Of a DNA stretch of 64,000 nt, positions 21,599-32,427 are shown one piece after another. Position numbers and translations under genes: made by a program. Origin of the DNA: Lepas anatifera (taxonomy: Eukaryota > Arthropoda > Thecostraca > Lepadidae). Positions within the stretch are counted from its first letter, which is position 1, and every line of letters starts with the position of its first letter. The stretch spans positions 62,001 through 126,000 of the forward strand of contig JAOTON010001908.1 of the NCBI GenBank assembly GCA_034440635.1, given 5' to 3'. The notes below the pieces were generated by a model. The model saw only the letters and a list, made by a program, of their open reading frames with translations. It was not told the origin of the DNA and did not search any database.

Positions 21599-22700
21599 TC
21601 CACAGCTGCTGCCGTGTCGCAGCTGGCACCTAGTCATGAAGGCAGCAGCTGCCTCAGCGGCCAGCTGCCACACCGCTCAGCCACCCTCCGGTTCTACCAC
21701 CGCCTGATACATCGGCGCAACAGGCACCCAGCTCCGTACCGGTCTCGCCGAAAAAGAAGCGCAGCGGCGTGAGGTACTAAGCTGTGCGACGCTGAGTAAT
21801 TTTGAAACTTTTTCCAGCGCTGTTTCTATAGTATGGATTTTGTCGTTGTACAGTTTCCAGTCTACTTCAGGGGAGGTGTGCAGTGACAGTTATAGTGTTG
21901 TCACCTCTAACTGCGATGACAGTGATACCGTTCCATTGGCGGACGCAGGGGAGCATTCCAGTCATGCCCCCGAAAGCACTGGAAGGGGGACCAAACTATG
22001 TTTTACCCACCCCCTCCAAAGGCCGGAGAAATTTTTGAAAAAGGTGTTCGAGCAATTAAATCTTCGTATACGGGTCGTGCCATGTTCCGTCTGATTCGTG
22101 TACAACGTCATAGTGGGTACCGAGGGTCTTGGTACCGAGGATGCTCACGTATCTTGGGTAAATTACATCCATACATATATTGGTACACTTATACACTTGG
22201 GATAAAACCAAAAACACATAGAAATGAGATGAGGCATGGCGATAAAGCCCAAACGAGCAAGTGACGTGAAGGTAAAAAAGTGACCCATGTCAGAGCGCAA
22301 GGGGCCATCACGTTTCGACGCGGCGATGGCGAGGAAAGGGGCAGCAACATCACACGAGGGTTCCAGCGATGCACAAGTTCGATGCATTGACAGTAATGTT
22401 GAGAATGAACGCATCGTTCGGGATGTATAAAGTAGTCAGGGGAGAGAAAAAAAGAAAAATAAAATACTGGGTAAGAGAAATAAAGAAAAATAAAATAAAT
22501 GATTGCATCCGGACATTCAGGAGGGGATTCAGAGAGCCGCACCCAGTACCCGAAAACGAAAACAACTTATGGTTAATATGCAGCGGATCTCAACTACTGG
22601 CGAGCCTGACCACCTGGACCCAGCACAATCAAAACATAATATATCTGCTCAATTGTTCCGACAACATAAGTAATATGCATCCCGACAGCGCCTTCAGATG
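21599..22700. other. No recognisable gene
   Basis: CAG-rich at 21599-21660, otherwise ordinary sequence. There may be 5' LINE material next to T3, but I find no conserved domain, RNA or element boundary. Confidence 0.4.
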
Positions 22701-22704
22701 CCAC

Positions 22705-23258
22705 AAACCGACGTCACCCCGCGCTGCCACTCGGACGTCACCCCGCGCAGCCACTCGGACGTCACCCCGCGCTGCCACTCGGACGTCACCCCGCGCTACC
22801 ACTCGGACGTCACCCCGCGCTGCCACTCGGACGTCACCCCGCGCTGCCACTCGGACGTCACCCCGCGCTGCCACTCGAACGTCACCCCGCGCAGCCACTC
22901 CGACGTCACCCCGCGCTGCCACTCGGACGTCACCCCGCGCTGCCACTCGGACGTCACCCCGCGCTGCCACTCGGACGTCACCCCGCGCTGCCACTCGGAC
23001 GTCACCCCGCGCTGCCACTCGGACGTCAACCCGCTCTGCCACTCGGACATCACCCCGCGCAGCCACTCCGACGTCACCCCGCGCTGCCACTCGGACGTCA
23101 CCCCGCGCTGCCACTCGGACATCACCCCGCGCAGCCACTCGGACGTCAACCCGCGCTGCCACTCGGACGTCACCCCGCGCTGCCACTCGGACGTCACCCC
23201 GCGCTGCCACTCGGACGTCAACCCGCGCTGCCACTTGGACGTCACCCCGCGCTGCGCA
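22705..23258. repeat. 24-bp minisatellite, about 23 units, GACGTCA in most units
   Basis: The unit is CACTCGGACGTCACCCCGCG plus CTGC, repeated about 23 times with small changes (GCAGCC for GCTGCC, GACATCA in some units). Most units hold GACGTCAC, the core of a cAMP-response-type site. The period of 24 keeps all frames open on both strands, which explains the long repetitive frames here. I do not call a gene. Confidence 0.93.
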
Positions 23259-23539
23259 ACATCTCAGACACAGGCGCTGCGGAGGCATAGCGAGTCCGAC
23301 CATCAACGAGCGGCCAACGCTGCTCATACGAATTTGGTACATACCAACATCAGCGCAATCGTAACACTAGGGGCCAGATTGATACCCCCACACAGTCCGG
23401 CAATGCGCGACCGACCCGCCAGGGCCGACAAACGCGACGCCCGAACCTCACGCGCCCACCGGCAGGGGGCCCCGCCGCCCGCCGACCAACGCGCTTGCAG
23501 CACAGCCAGCCGGCGACTCCGCCAGCGCCAACCACCCGC

Positions 23540-23830
23540 CACTACAGCACAGCCAGCCGCCAGCCGCAGCAGCAGAGCCAACAGCCGCCAGCCTCAGCAG
23601 CAGAGCCAACAGCCGCCAGCCTCAGCAGCAGAGCCAACAGCCGCCAGCCTCAGCAGAGCCAACAGAAGCCAGCCGCAGCAGCGGAGCCAACAGCCGCCAG
23701 CCTCAGCAGCAGAGCCAACAGCCGCCAGCCTCAGCAGCGGAGCCAACAGCCGCCAGCCGCAGCAGCAGAGCCAACAGCCGCCAGCCTCAGCAGCAGAGCC
23801 AACAGAAGCCAGCCGCAGCAGCGCAAGCCG
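23540..23830. repeat. 28-bp minisatellite, about 10 units
   Basis: The unit contains AACAGCCGCCAGCCTCAGCA then GCAGAGCC, with occasional short units. The 28-bp period is not a multiple of 3, so a frame passes through three peptide readings before repeating (84 bp). This explains the mixed Ser/Gln/Ala/Pro frames. It ends just before the Gypsy-C LTR. Confidence 0.85.
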
Positions 23831-23888
23831 CCGGCGCCCACAGCGGCCCAGGGCAACGCCCGCGCCAGCCCAGACAGGGGGATCCCTG

Positions 23889-24710
23889 TGTTACCTAGAA
23901 GTGCTCTTAGGTATGGCTGTGAATGATGGTTCTCAAGTTGGTAGGACCTCTGATCGTATTTCGACGAAGATACGTTGTTTCCTTAATTGTCGATTTATTT
24001 GCACCTGGCGTTGTGAACAGGTGATGCAACTTAGCCAAAGCTCCAACACTCTCTTGTCTGTTCTTGACCTTACAAGTCCTTCATCACTCTACTGACATGC
24101 TATCTTCTGCGGCACTGTGGGCGTCTGCCTCACTATGAGCTGAGCTCATCAGTTCGTACTCACATCTGCTGATCTGTGGCTGTCCTTGCACACACACACT
24201 GGTCTGTAGTACTCTACATAGTACTGCCTCTATCTGAATGGCTGGCACTGCACTGCACGTGCTGCGGCTGCTACACTCTCTCTATCTATCTCTCATTAGG
24301 GACGCTAGCTCAGCGCTCCTTATATACGCCGAGTCGGCAGGCTTGGTTACATACGCCGACCAATCACAACACAATACGTCATAGGCGACAGAGTATGGTT
24401 CGATGCACTGGTCTGGAGGCTGATGAAATGCTGATGCAATCCAAGGCCAGACAGTGGCGTGACACCAGCGTCAGATCTCGTGAGCCAATGAGCGTTCGAT
24501 ACGTCATAGGGCGTTGGCTGGGGTGCATCGTACGATGGACCCGTGGTCATGAACCGACAGGCTACTGCGCAGTAACGGCAGAGCTCTTTGTCTGAGTGTG
24601 ACTGCACTTATAATGGGAGGGGGACGAGAAATGAATATGCATACTAGAGGACCATTAATTATCGCGTCATTTAGCAATCAAAGTGAAGTAGTTAATAAAT
24701 TTTCGTTACA
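23889..24710 (-). repeat. Gypsy-C 3' LTR
   Basis: This 822-bp LTR reads TGTAACGAAAATTTATTAAC at its 5' edge on the minus strand and ends CTAGGTAACA, the TG...CA form. It matches the copy at 31606-32427 along its whole length. It contains several frames that are simply duplicated with the other LTR and are not genes. Confidence 0.95.
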
Positions 24711-25125
24711 TCACAGCGCGAGGTCCTTTGAATGAAATTTTGGATTGTCTTCTAAAATTTTCGTTCACCAGATCTGATTCTGTTTACAGGCATCTCAATA
24801 TTCGAAGCATGGCAATTTCAAGCTAACAACACCAAACACATGATCTCAAAACATCCATACGGGGTTTACAACACTAAACATACGAAACAAACATTTGCAC
24901 ACTTAAGACTTATTGTAACTTAACCTAATACATTTGCAAAACAACTAAACAACCTAATCATGGCCTTACTAACCATTTGTCACGTCATCTGATCGTATAT
25001 GACATCTTGTCAAACTACCATTATCCAATGGTGAATCCATTTCATCCAATATCTGATGATCCACATATGTCAAAGTACTCATTTCACTCTCAAGTGAAGA
25101 ATCCGATTAATAACATCATTACATA
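24711..25125 (-). other. Gypsy-C 3' untranslated region
   Basis: This lies between the pol stop and the 3' LTR. It is AT-rich. I do not see a strong polypurine tract directly next to the LTR; the nearest purine stretch, AAAGGA, is about 20 bp away, so the plus-strand primer site is uncertain. Confidence 0.55.
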
Positions 25126-28100
25126 CTACTTCAACAACATGGCGGCCATATTTTCCATCTTGTCGCTGAACATCTTAAATATCTCCATTTTCTGTTGGGT
25201 ACTCAGAGAGGAACCTGACGTTCTCTCAGTTATATCGCACTTGCTGCGTTTATTCACACTATCCTTAGCAGCATTTCCGCACTGTACAGTATCAACATCT
25301 AAAGTATCTACATTTGTACTCTCAATGTCTGATATCTCTGAATCAGACGAGTCATCTGCAGCGATGACCTTATTTGGGGGATAATCATCTTCAGAATCTT
25401 CTGATTCTATGTCGCGGTCTCGCTTGACCGGCACGTATGCGGTTGCATCTGGATTGAGATCCGAATCCAATGGTTCACAAACTCTTTTTGCATTCGGTAT
25501 TGGAGATTCTAAACCACGTTTTGGCTCTCTTTCTCTTTGTTCTCGAATCTGTTTGGCTAATTTTGCCAAAGGAATATCATCCTCCTCGTCTGAGGTAGGG
25601 TTATGCATTCGTTTCGCCAACCTTGAAAGCGGAATATCATCCTCATCTTCAGAGGGTACATCAGGTTTTGATTGGCCAGAACTAGTATTGAATTGAGTGT
25701 CAGATAGCGCGGGTTCCGAAAATCTAACTGGCACAGGCGTTACATCCATATCTTCATCATAAGATAACTTTGAACTACGAGGGGGCTGAATTCTGATTGG
25801 GATCTGAGACTTTGATTTCTCTTCATGCTTCTGATTAATATGGGTTGGTTCGTTCGAAATGTTACACCACGGTGTATTGGGGTCAGCACGTCTGAGATTT
25901 TGAGCGTTCACGGTTTTAGTACCACCTTCTAGCTGGTGTTTGATGACAAAAGTGACATCACTAAGCGCCTTTACTACACGATAGTATGGCTTCCAATGTG
26001 AAGTTAATTTTGTTGTGGAGCCAGGGGCTGTGGATGGATCACGAAAGTATACCATGTCACCTACTTTAAATTTTACTGACTGTGCTTTTCGATCATAGTA
26101 CAATTTACTCTTTTCATGTCCGAGGGATAAGTTATGCCGAACTTCGTGATATGCACGACTAAGATTTTCCAACATGGTGGGGACATAGTCCTCGCCTTGG
26201 TATCTATACTTGGGTGACAACAGTGTGTCCATGGGCAAAACAGGGTCACGTCCATGCAAAACGTAGAAGGGGCTGTGTTTTGTTGTTTCGTTTTTGGCAG
26301 TACGATACGCCGAAAGAATTGAAGGAAGTTTTGTGTCCCAGTCGCGTTGGTTTTTACTCACTAACTTTGCCAACATATCATTTTGAACACGATGGTATCT
26401 TTCACAACGTCCATTGGACTGAGGGTGATACACAGAAGTTCGAATGTGCTTGATATTAAAGAATGCCGAGATTTGGTCAATTACTACGTTACAGAATTCT
26501 GTTCCATTGTCCGAAACGATGACACGGGGGCATGCGTGTCGAGGGATGATGTGTTCAATGAGTATTTGAGCGACTGTTTCCGCACTTTTTGAATCAGTGG
26601 CGAATGACTCGGGCCAACCAGAAAAAAGATCAACTATGTTAATGATAAACCTATTTCCATTGTAACTCTGGGGGAACGGACCACAAGTATCGATCGCTAT
26701 CATTTCGAATGGATATTTCGGGATTTGCATGTCCTGAAGGGGTGGTCGTTGCTTTCTGAGTTTCCGCATGTTACATGCTACACAAATTTTCAGATGATTC
26801 ACTACGTCACGATACATACCAGACCAGTAATAACGAGATCGAAGCTTGTCATACGTTTTGTCGATTCCTAGATGACCTCCAAAATAACCAGAATGAGTTT
26901 CTTCAACTAACGGCTTCTGCAGAAATTTAGGGATGCACAGTTGAAGACCGGGATGAGGGGTACATTTCGAAGTATCTGTAATACGATACAGTATACTATC
27001 TAGCACTACATAGCGTTTTGCAACATCACTATGATTTGGATCAGTTGGGTCTTTCAGCATTTTGATTATCTTTTGAATCTCTTCGTCCTCGCTCTGGAGG
27101 GTTTCTAAATCAGGATGCTTTGCGAGAAATTCCTGGAATTTCTCCTTTGGGTCTGAACTTTCATCAGAAGAGCACGGTTCTACCGTTGAATCCAACTCAA
27201 CACAGGGTGCATGGTCGGAGTCTATGATATTGACATCCATGGGTTCATCTCTCTGAGGTTCCAATCTAGAGAGGCTATCAGCCACGGTATTCTGTCTACC
27301 GGTGACATATTGGATGTCGCAACCGTATTCATCGAGAATAATAGCCCAGCGTTGAATGCGGGGGTTTCTCATTTCAGCAGTGAACAAATGTTTCAACGGT
27401 TTGTGATCTGTCATAATGGTAAATTTCGATCCTAGAAGATAGGGGCGGAGTTTTTGTACGGCATATACGATGGCGTATCCTTCCTTTTCTATGACAGGCC
27501 AATTGAGCTGAGATTTGTTGAGCTGATGTGATAAATATTGTATCACACGTTCACCTTGGTCAGTTTCCTGAACGAGGGCAGCTCCAATTGAATGGTTTGA
27601 CGCATCAGTGTACAATTTGTACGGCTTTCCGGTATCTGGATAGGCCAAAATGGGGGCATCTGTCAGAACTACTCTCAAAGTGTCAAATGATTCCTGACAT
27701 TCGTCGGTCCAGTGGAAACGTGCGTTTTTCTTTGTCAATTCCGTCAGAGGCTTCGAAATTTTCGCAAAGTTTGGGATGAACCTACGATAATAGGAGCACA
27801 TACCAATGAATGATCGTACACCTTTCACTGTTGTGGGTGGTTTGAGATCTCGAATGACTTCTACCTTAGACTTGTCTGGCTGAATGCCACTTGCTGAAAC
27901 TACATGACCAAGATATTTCACTTCCTGTTTGAGGAAATCACATTTCGACATTTTCAGCTTGAGGCCTGCCTTACGCAGCCTGTTGAACACGTCCTCGATG
28001 TGTTCTAGATGCTCTTCAAACGTTTTTGAGAATATGATGACATCATCGATATACGCGATGGCATATTTGTGTTGTATGCCTTGCAAAACTTTGTTCATGA

Positions 28101-29571
28101 GTTCCGAAAATAGTGCAGGAGCATTTGTCAATCCAAAAGGTAGAACATTCCAAGAATATAGTCCCAAAAAACATGTAAAAGCAGTTTTGTCAATTGAGTC
28201 CTGATCTGCCATGGCAATTTGCCAATAACCACTTTTCAGGTCTAAAGAGGTGAAGTACTGTGATCCTTCAAGCGATGCTAAGATATCATCAATACGCGGA
28301 AGAGGGTAGCTATTTTTGACGGTGATCTGGTTAAGCTTTCGGTAGTCTACGCAGTAGCGCTTTCCACCATCCTTTTTGTCTACAATGACTATGGGACTTG
28401 CCCAGGGGCTCTGGCTTGGCTGAATGACTCCTGCTTTTAGCAGTTCATTAATATGATCTTCCACCATTTGCCTTTGGCTAAACGGCAGACGGTAAGGTCT
28501 CTGTTTGATCGGAGCATTGTCTCCAGTGTCGATTTTCATGGTAACCAGATCGGTACGGCCTAAATCAGTCTCGCTTTTAGCAAAAAGATCCGAATTGCTT
28601 TCAATGAGTTGTTCAATTTGATTTTTCTGATGTTCCGGGACATGAGACAGATCCGCTTTTTGAATTTTCATGGCAGGGTCCAGTTCTACTTTTGAGGTTA
28701 CGTTAACCTGCGCACTTGGTTCTGATGGTTCACTTGATTCACTCTGCTCAACAGCGTTGATTTCAGATGCATCTAGCACCTCAGCAAGTCCTATGACTTG
28801 TCTTGACGGCAGCGTGTGATCACGTGTTGTGGTATTCACAATCACAGCTGGCAAGTGACCTTTTTCATTAGGTCTACTCACTGAGTTGAGTAGTATTAGT
28901 CCAGGTTCATCACAGAAGTAGGGAGTGTTACTCAATGGCTGTATGGCACAGTCCTGATCAATCAGCTGCACACGGTTCACGTACGCTGGAACTTCCACGT
29001 ACGACTGTGCTGGGATGGTTGTCTTTTCCGGTAGCCTTACCAATGAGGTGACTGATTGACAGTTTAGATGTTGAGGCCTCAACGGGATCAAATTGTTGTG
29101 AATGTTCATTGTCTTCTTGCCGAAATCTAACTTGACTCCGAATTCACTAAGGAAGTCGTTGCCTAAGATGCATGCATGCTTTAGACCTTTGACGATTTGA
29201 AATTTGAACTTGCGACAGAATTTTGAAACTTCAACTGGTAGGGTCGCTGTGCCAAAGTTTTTGAGCTTGTGCCCAGTGACAGATTCAAGAGGGGCACAAT
29301 TTTTGGAGAAGTCCGAAACGTGTTTGGATGAGATTTTGTCAAAGAATTCCTGCGACACGATCGAAATATCAGCACCGGTGTCTACAAGGGTGTACGCTTT
29401 ACGATTTCCAAGGTAGATCCAACACATTGGGGTGTCACGTTTAATGAAAATTCTGGCGATGTTATCCCTAGGACCATTGGGATCTGGGTTTTCCGTCTGT
29501 TCGGTCCCGACAACAGATGGACCACTTAGTTTTCCGGCTGCTGAGGGCCAGGAAATGAGGCTTGCTTTGCT
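25126..29571 (-). CDS. Gypsy-C Pol polyprotein (protease, RT, RNase H, integrase)
   Basis: The frame is open from 29571, inside the end of gag. The first Met is at 29427, giving 1433 residues numbered here from that Met. Protease has DTGAD at 16-20. RT has SLDLKSGYWQI near 394-404, LPFG at 429-432 and YIDD at 459-462. RNase H has YTDAS near 606 and TDHKPL near 674. The integrase zinc domain has H845, H852, C882 and C885; its core has D913, D973 and E1009, spaced D-x59-D-x35-E. A KVGDMVYFRDP domain (1121-1131) follows. The last 200 residues are acidic and serine-rich, with DDIPL..LAK twice, 20 residues apart (from 1263 and 1283). The frame is -1 relative to gag, so a Gag-Pol fusion by -1 frameshifting in the 46-nt overlap is likely. 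All catalytic residues are present; I infer it is functional or recently so. Confidence 0.95.
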   Translation of the reverse strand, partial: SKASLISWPSAAGKLSGPSVVGTEQTENPDPNGPRDNIARIFIKRDTPMCWIYLGNRKAYTLVDTGADISIVSQEFFDKISSKHVSDFSKNCAPLESVTGHKLKNFGTATLPVEVSKFCRKFKFQIVKGLKHACILGNDFLSEFGVKLDFGKKTMNIHNNLIPLRPQHLNCQSVTSLVRLPEKTTIPAQSYVEVPAYVNRVQLIDQDCAIQPLSNTPYFCDEPGLILLNSVSRPNEKGHLPAVIVNTTTRDHTLPSRQVIGLAEVLDASEINAVEQSESSEPSEPSAQVNVTSKVELDPAMKIQKADLSHVPEHQKNQIEQLIESNSDLFAKSETDLGRTDLVTMKIDTGDNAPIKQRPYRLPFSQRQMVEDHINELLKAGVIQPSQSPWASPIVIVDKKDGGKRYCVDYRKLNQITVKNSYPLPRIDDILASLEGSQYFTSLDLKSGYWQIAMADQDSIDKTAFTCFLGLYSWNVLPFGLTNAPALFSELMNKVLQGIQHKYAIAYIDDVIIFSKTFEEHLEHIEDVFNRLRKAGLKLKMSKCDFLKQEVKYLGHVVSASGIQPDKSKVEVIRDLKPPTTVKGVRSFIGMCSYYRRFIPNFAKISKPLTELTKKNARFHWTDECQESFDTLRVVLTDAPILAYPDTGKPYKLYTDASNHSIGAALVQETDQGERVIQYLSHQLNKSQLNWPVIEKEGYAIVYAVQKLRPYLLGSKFTIMTDHKPLKHLFTAEMRNPRIQRWAIILDEYGCDIQYVTGRQNTVADSLSRLEPQRDEPMDVNIIDSDHAPCVELDSTVEPCSSDESSDPKEKFQEFLAKHPDLETLQSEDEEIQKIIKMLKDPTDPNHSDVAKRYVVLDSILYRITDTSKCTPHPGLQLCIPKFLQKPLVEETHSGYFGGHLGIDKTYDKLRSRYYWSGMYRDVVNHLKICVACNMRKLRKQRPPLQDMQIPKYPFEMIAIDTCGPFPQSYNGNRFIINIVDLFSGWPESFATDSKSAETVAQILIEHIIPRHACPRVIVSDNGTEFCNVVIDQISAFFNIKHIRTSVYHPQSNGRCERYHRVQNDMLAKLVSKNQRDWDTKLPSILSAYRTAKNETTKHSPFYVLHGRDPVLPMDTLLSPKYRYQGEDYVPTMLENLSRAYHEVRHNLSLGHEKSKLYYDRKAQSVKFKVGDMVYFRDPSTAPGSTTKLTSHWKPYYRVVKALSDVTFVIKHQLEGGTKTVNAQNLRRADPNTPWCNISNEPTHINQKHEEKSKSQIPIRIQPPRSSKLSYDEDMDVTPVPVRFSEPALSDTQFNTSSGQSKPDVPSEDEDDIPLSRLAKRMHNPTSDEEDDIPLAKLAKQIREQREREPKRGLESPIPNAKRVCEPLDSDLNPDATAYVPVKRDRDIESEDSEDDYPPNKVIAADDSSDSEISDIESTNVDTLDVDTVQCGNAAKDSVNKRSKCDITERTSGSSLSTQQKMEIFKMFSDKMENMAAMLLK

Positions 29572-30644
29572 CTACATACTCTCTGGGTATGTCCGGCCTT
29601 CTCACAAAATGCACAAATTGGACGACCATCATGGGTCCATTGATACCTGCGGGGCGGCTCATTTGATGCTACACCAGGCGGAGCAGTCTGTTGGCTCTGA
29701 AACTGAGTCCTATGGGGCTGATTTTGCGGTCGCCTTTGCCATTGGTTGGGCTGAGGCTGACGTTGAAACTGGCGATGGTTTGGTGGGGGCGCCTGAAAAT
29801 GGCGTTGATTTTGAGGTGGTCCCTGGTATGGGCGTTGAGGTGGGAGTTGACTGTGATTTTGTGGTGGACTGGGAAGTCCAGCTCTTTGATTTTTGCCTAC
29901 TGTTTTAGCTAGCTTGTCGACTTTTGAGCCGACATCCGAGAGACACTTCTCTAGCTTATCGATCCTATCAGCTTGGGCGTCATTGCGAACTACATCTATG
30001 TCCATTGGTTCCTCTACATCCAGTTTACCTCTGCAGAGCTCAAAGGTTCGGTCTGTCTGTTGCTCATCACTCGCGAATTTGACAGCGTCCTGCAGTGAAG
30101 TGAACTTCTTTCTGATCAATGCTCGCGCAAGTCGGTCATCATTTACACCCTTCTGAAAGATTTCCACCAACGTTCTCTGAGAATCAGCACTATTGGGATT
30201 GTCGAAAACTTCACTGGCAACGTCCTGGAGACGTTCGGCAAAATTTTGCATGAGTTCGCCTTTCTTTTGCCTAACTTTTTGTAGCTTTTCACGGGCGCAG
30301 TATGGATCTTTCAGATCGCTATATCTGTCCCTCAACTCTTTTCTTAGTTCTAGCCATCTGAGATTTGGATTTTCAGTGAGCAGTCTGCAGGCGAATTTTC
30401 CTGCGGGTCCGCTTAGTGTTCGGGTTGCCAAAATTACCATCCGCTTGTCGTCGGCGGTGCAGGCGATTGAATCCATATCCCTAGCCCAATCATGAAATTT
30501 GTTGGAGCTCTCTCCCGAAAATGATCTTACATGTTGCGTTAGACCTTGAACTCGGATCTCCATCGAAATGTCTCGCATAGTATCAATCAAAGTGTGTTCA
30601 ACAGCAGTGGCCATATTGTTAAACAATTTCCAACACAAGTACAA
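29526..30644 (-). CDS. Gypsy-C Gag
   Basis: A 372-codon frame. The start used is the first Met at 30644; a Met at residue 11 (MATAVEH) is an equally good start. The N-terminal two thirds is a charged helical capsid-type region (FHDWARDMDSI near 50, ELRDRYSDLKDPYCAREKLQ near 130) as in Ty3/Gypsy capsids. From about 250 it is rich in Gln, Pro and Asn. A single zinc knuckle CAFCEKAGHTQRVC sits at 344-357, 15 residues from the end, and should bind genomic RNA. The sequence GGAAAAC lies immediately before the stop and is a possible, though not ideal, slippage site for the shift into pol. Confidence 0.9.
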   Translation of the reverse strand: MYLCWKLFNNMATAVEHTLIDTMRDISMEIRVQGLTQHVRSFSGESSNKFHDWARDMDSIACTADDKRMVILATRTLSGPAGKFACRLLTENPNLRWLELRKELRDRYSDLKDPYCAREKLQKVRQKKGELMQNFAERLQDVASEVFDNPNSADSQRTLVEIFQKGVNDDRLARALIRKKFTSLQDAVKFASDEQQTDRTFELCRGKLDVEEPMDIDVVRNDAQADRIDKLEKCLSDVGSKVDKLAKTVGKNQRAGLPSPPQNHSQLPPQRPYQGPPQNQRHFQAPPPNHRQFQRQPQPNQWQRRPQNQPHRTQFQSQQTAPPGVASNEPPRRYQWTHDGRPICAFCEKAGHTQRVCRAKQASFPGPQQPEN

Positions 30645-31605
30645 TTAGCTAACGAAAATTCAACAGTTTTTAAGGAGAGGGCAAGGAAGCACCTTACTTG
30701 TGAGTTTTGAAGCGTTGGTTGCTGTATGAAGCACAGGTGGCGATGAAGAGCTGTGTTGAGAAATTTTTCGAGACGTCGAAAAAATTTCTAGTAGCGTTGA
30801 AAAATAACTTGAAGCGTTGAAAAACTGCTGGAACCGTTGAAAAACTATTTTCTGAAGTGGAGGTAGACGACGTTTGAAGTGGAGAAGTCGGCTGATAACT
30901 CGCAGAATTGACAAACTAGTAGAGGTGTCGATGAATCTTGAAGAAAACTTGAAGTTCTAGATGAAGTTGTGATTGACTTAAGTTGGATGAAGATTTTTCA
31001 GAACCCGTGTAGAGCTCTAAAAACCGGATAGACGTATTCCTGAGACTGTGCGGATTCCAAAAATATATAGTTTGCATATACTAAAGTTGGATTTTGGTGA
31101 CACTTCTTTTTCTATGTAGACCTCTAGTAGCGGGCGGGTGGCGCAGTTCGACGGCTGGGGTGAGTCAGCGGCCTTGGGGACGGCTTGGCCGGCGGCGTTG
31201 TTCTATGAGTCACCACTGGGGCACACGGCAGTGCAGGATGAATGCGTAATAGCGGCGGCGGAGTCGTATGGTCGGCTACTGGGAAAAAACGTTGATGGCG
31301 TTTGTAGGCGTTTTTGAACTTAGAGATGAAATTTTTTTGCCAGGGGTGTTTGTAGAGGTGAATCTTGCGAATTAGACGGTAGTTGGGTCTCTGTTGACAA
31401 GTTGAGTCTCTGGTGTCTTAGACTCAAAATGAAGTACTGACAGGAGTGTGGATGGTCGATGGTGGCTGGCTAAGTCCAACGGTGTTTTCTAAGTCTCGTG
31501 GCTTAGAAAAAATTGAAGTTGGTCACGAAGATCCAAACTTGCAATTTTCGAAGTGTAACTTGATCCGACGTAATTCAATCCGGGTCACGAAGCGCCAAAT
31601 CTTTT
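30645..31605 (-). other. Gypsy-C 5' leader
   Basis: Nearly 1 kb between the 5' LTR and gag, with no coding frame. It contains short repeats of GTTGAAAAAC type (30770-30845). The primer site is at its upstream edge. Confidence 0.7.
31580..31597 (-). promoter_or_regulatory. Candidate primer binding site of Gypsy-C
   Basis: On the minus strand TGGCGCTTCGTGACCCGG begins 8 nt after the LTR end. It starts with TGG, as expected for pairing to a tRNA 3' CCA end. I could not match the primer to a specific tRNA. An 8-nt spacer is longer than in many elements but is seen in Gypsy groups. Confidence 0.6.
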
Positions 31606-32427
31606 TGTTACCTAGAAGTGCTCTTAGGTATGGCTGTGAATGATGGTTCTCAAGTTGGTAGGACCTCTGATCGTATTTCGACGAAGATACGTTGTTTCCT
31701 TAATTGTCGATTTATTTGCACCTGGCGTTGTGAACAGGTGATGCAACTTAGCCAAAGCTCCAACACTCTCTTGTCTGTTCTTGACCTTACAAGTCCTTCA
31801 TCACTCTACTGACATGCTATCTTCTGCGGCACTGTGGGCGTCTGCCTCACTATGAGCTGAGCTCATCAGTTCGTACTCACATCTGCTGATCTGTGGCTGT
31901 CCTTGCACACACACACTGGTCTGTAGTACTCTACATAGTACTGCCTCTATCTGAATGGCTGGCACTGCACTGCACGTGCTGCGGCTGCTACACTCTCTCT
32001 ATCTATCTCTCATTAGGGACGCTAGCTCAGCGCTCCTTATATACGCCGAGTCGGCAGGCTTGGTTACATACGCCGACCAATCACAACACAATACGTCATA
32101 GGCGACAGAGTATGGTTCGATGCACTGGTCTGGAGGCTGATGAAATGCTGATGCAATCCAAGGCCAGACAGTGGCGTGACACCAGCGTCAGATCTCGTGA
32201 GCCAATGAGCGTTCGATACGTCATAGGGCGTTGGCTGGGGTGCATCGTACGATGGACCCGTGGTCATGAACCGACAGGCTACTGCGCAGTAACGGCAGAG
32301 CTCTTTGTCTGAGTGTGACTGCACTTATAATGGGAGGGGGACGAGAAATGAATATGCATACTAGAGGACCATTAATTATCGCGTCATTTAGCAATCAAAG
32401 TGAAGTAGTTAATAAATTTTCGTTACA
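31606..32427 (-). repeat. Gypsy-C 5' LTR
   Basis: 822 bp, the same length as the 3' LTR and matching it wherever I compared lines. It would carry the promoter. It is followed on the plus side by the CCCTG target duplication at 32428-32432. Confidence 0.95.

Larger units (their letters stand above)
23889..32427 (-). mobile_element. Gypsy-C: complete Ty3/Gypsy LTR retrotransposon
   Basis: The 8.54-kb element is bounded by two 822-bp LTRs in the same orientation and flanked by CCCTG at 23884-23888 and 32428-32432, a 5-bp target duplication. It encodes gag (29526-30644) and pol (25126-29571) on the minus strand with no internal stop and with protease, RT, RNase H and integrase in the Ty3/Gypsy order. 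There is no envelope frame. The equal-length LTRs, which I could not distinguish by eye where compared, indicate recent insertion. The flanks show it landed in GACAGGGGGATCCCTGTC, a near-palindrome. Confidence 0.95.

Noticed and set aside
22369..24095. Long open frames (331 and 465 codons) with TSPRAATR- or HSDVTPRC-type repeats
   Set aside because: They are forced by the 24-bp minisatellite, which stays open in several frames on both strands, and run on into the 28-bp repeat and the Gypsy-C LTR. No domain or conserved start.
24176..24595. A 139-codon frame also found at 31893-32312
   Set aside because: It is present twice because it lies in the two LTRs of Gypsy-C. It has no domain similarity that I can see.
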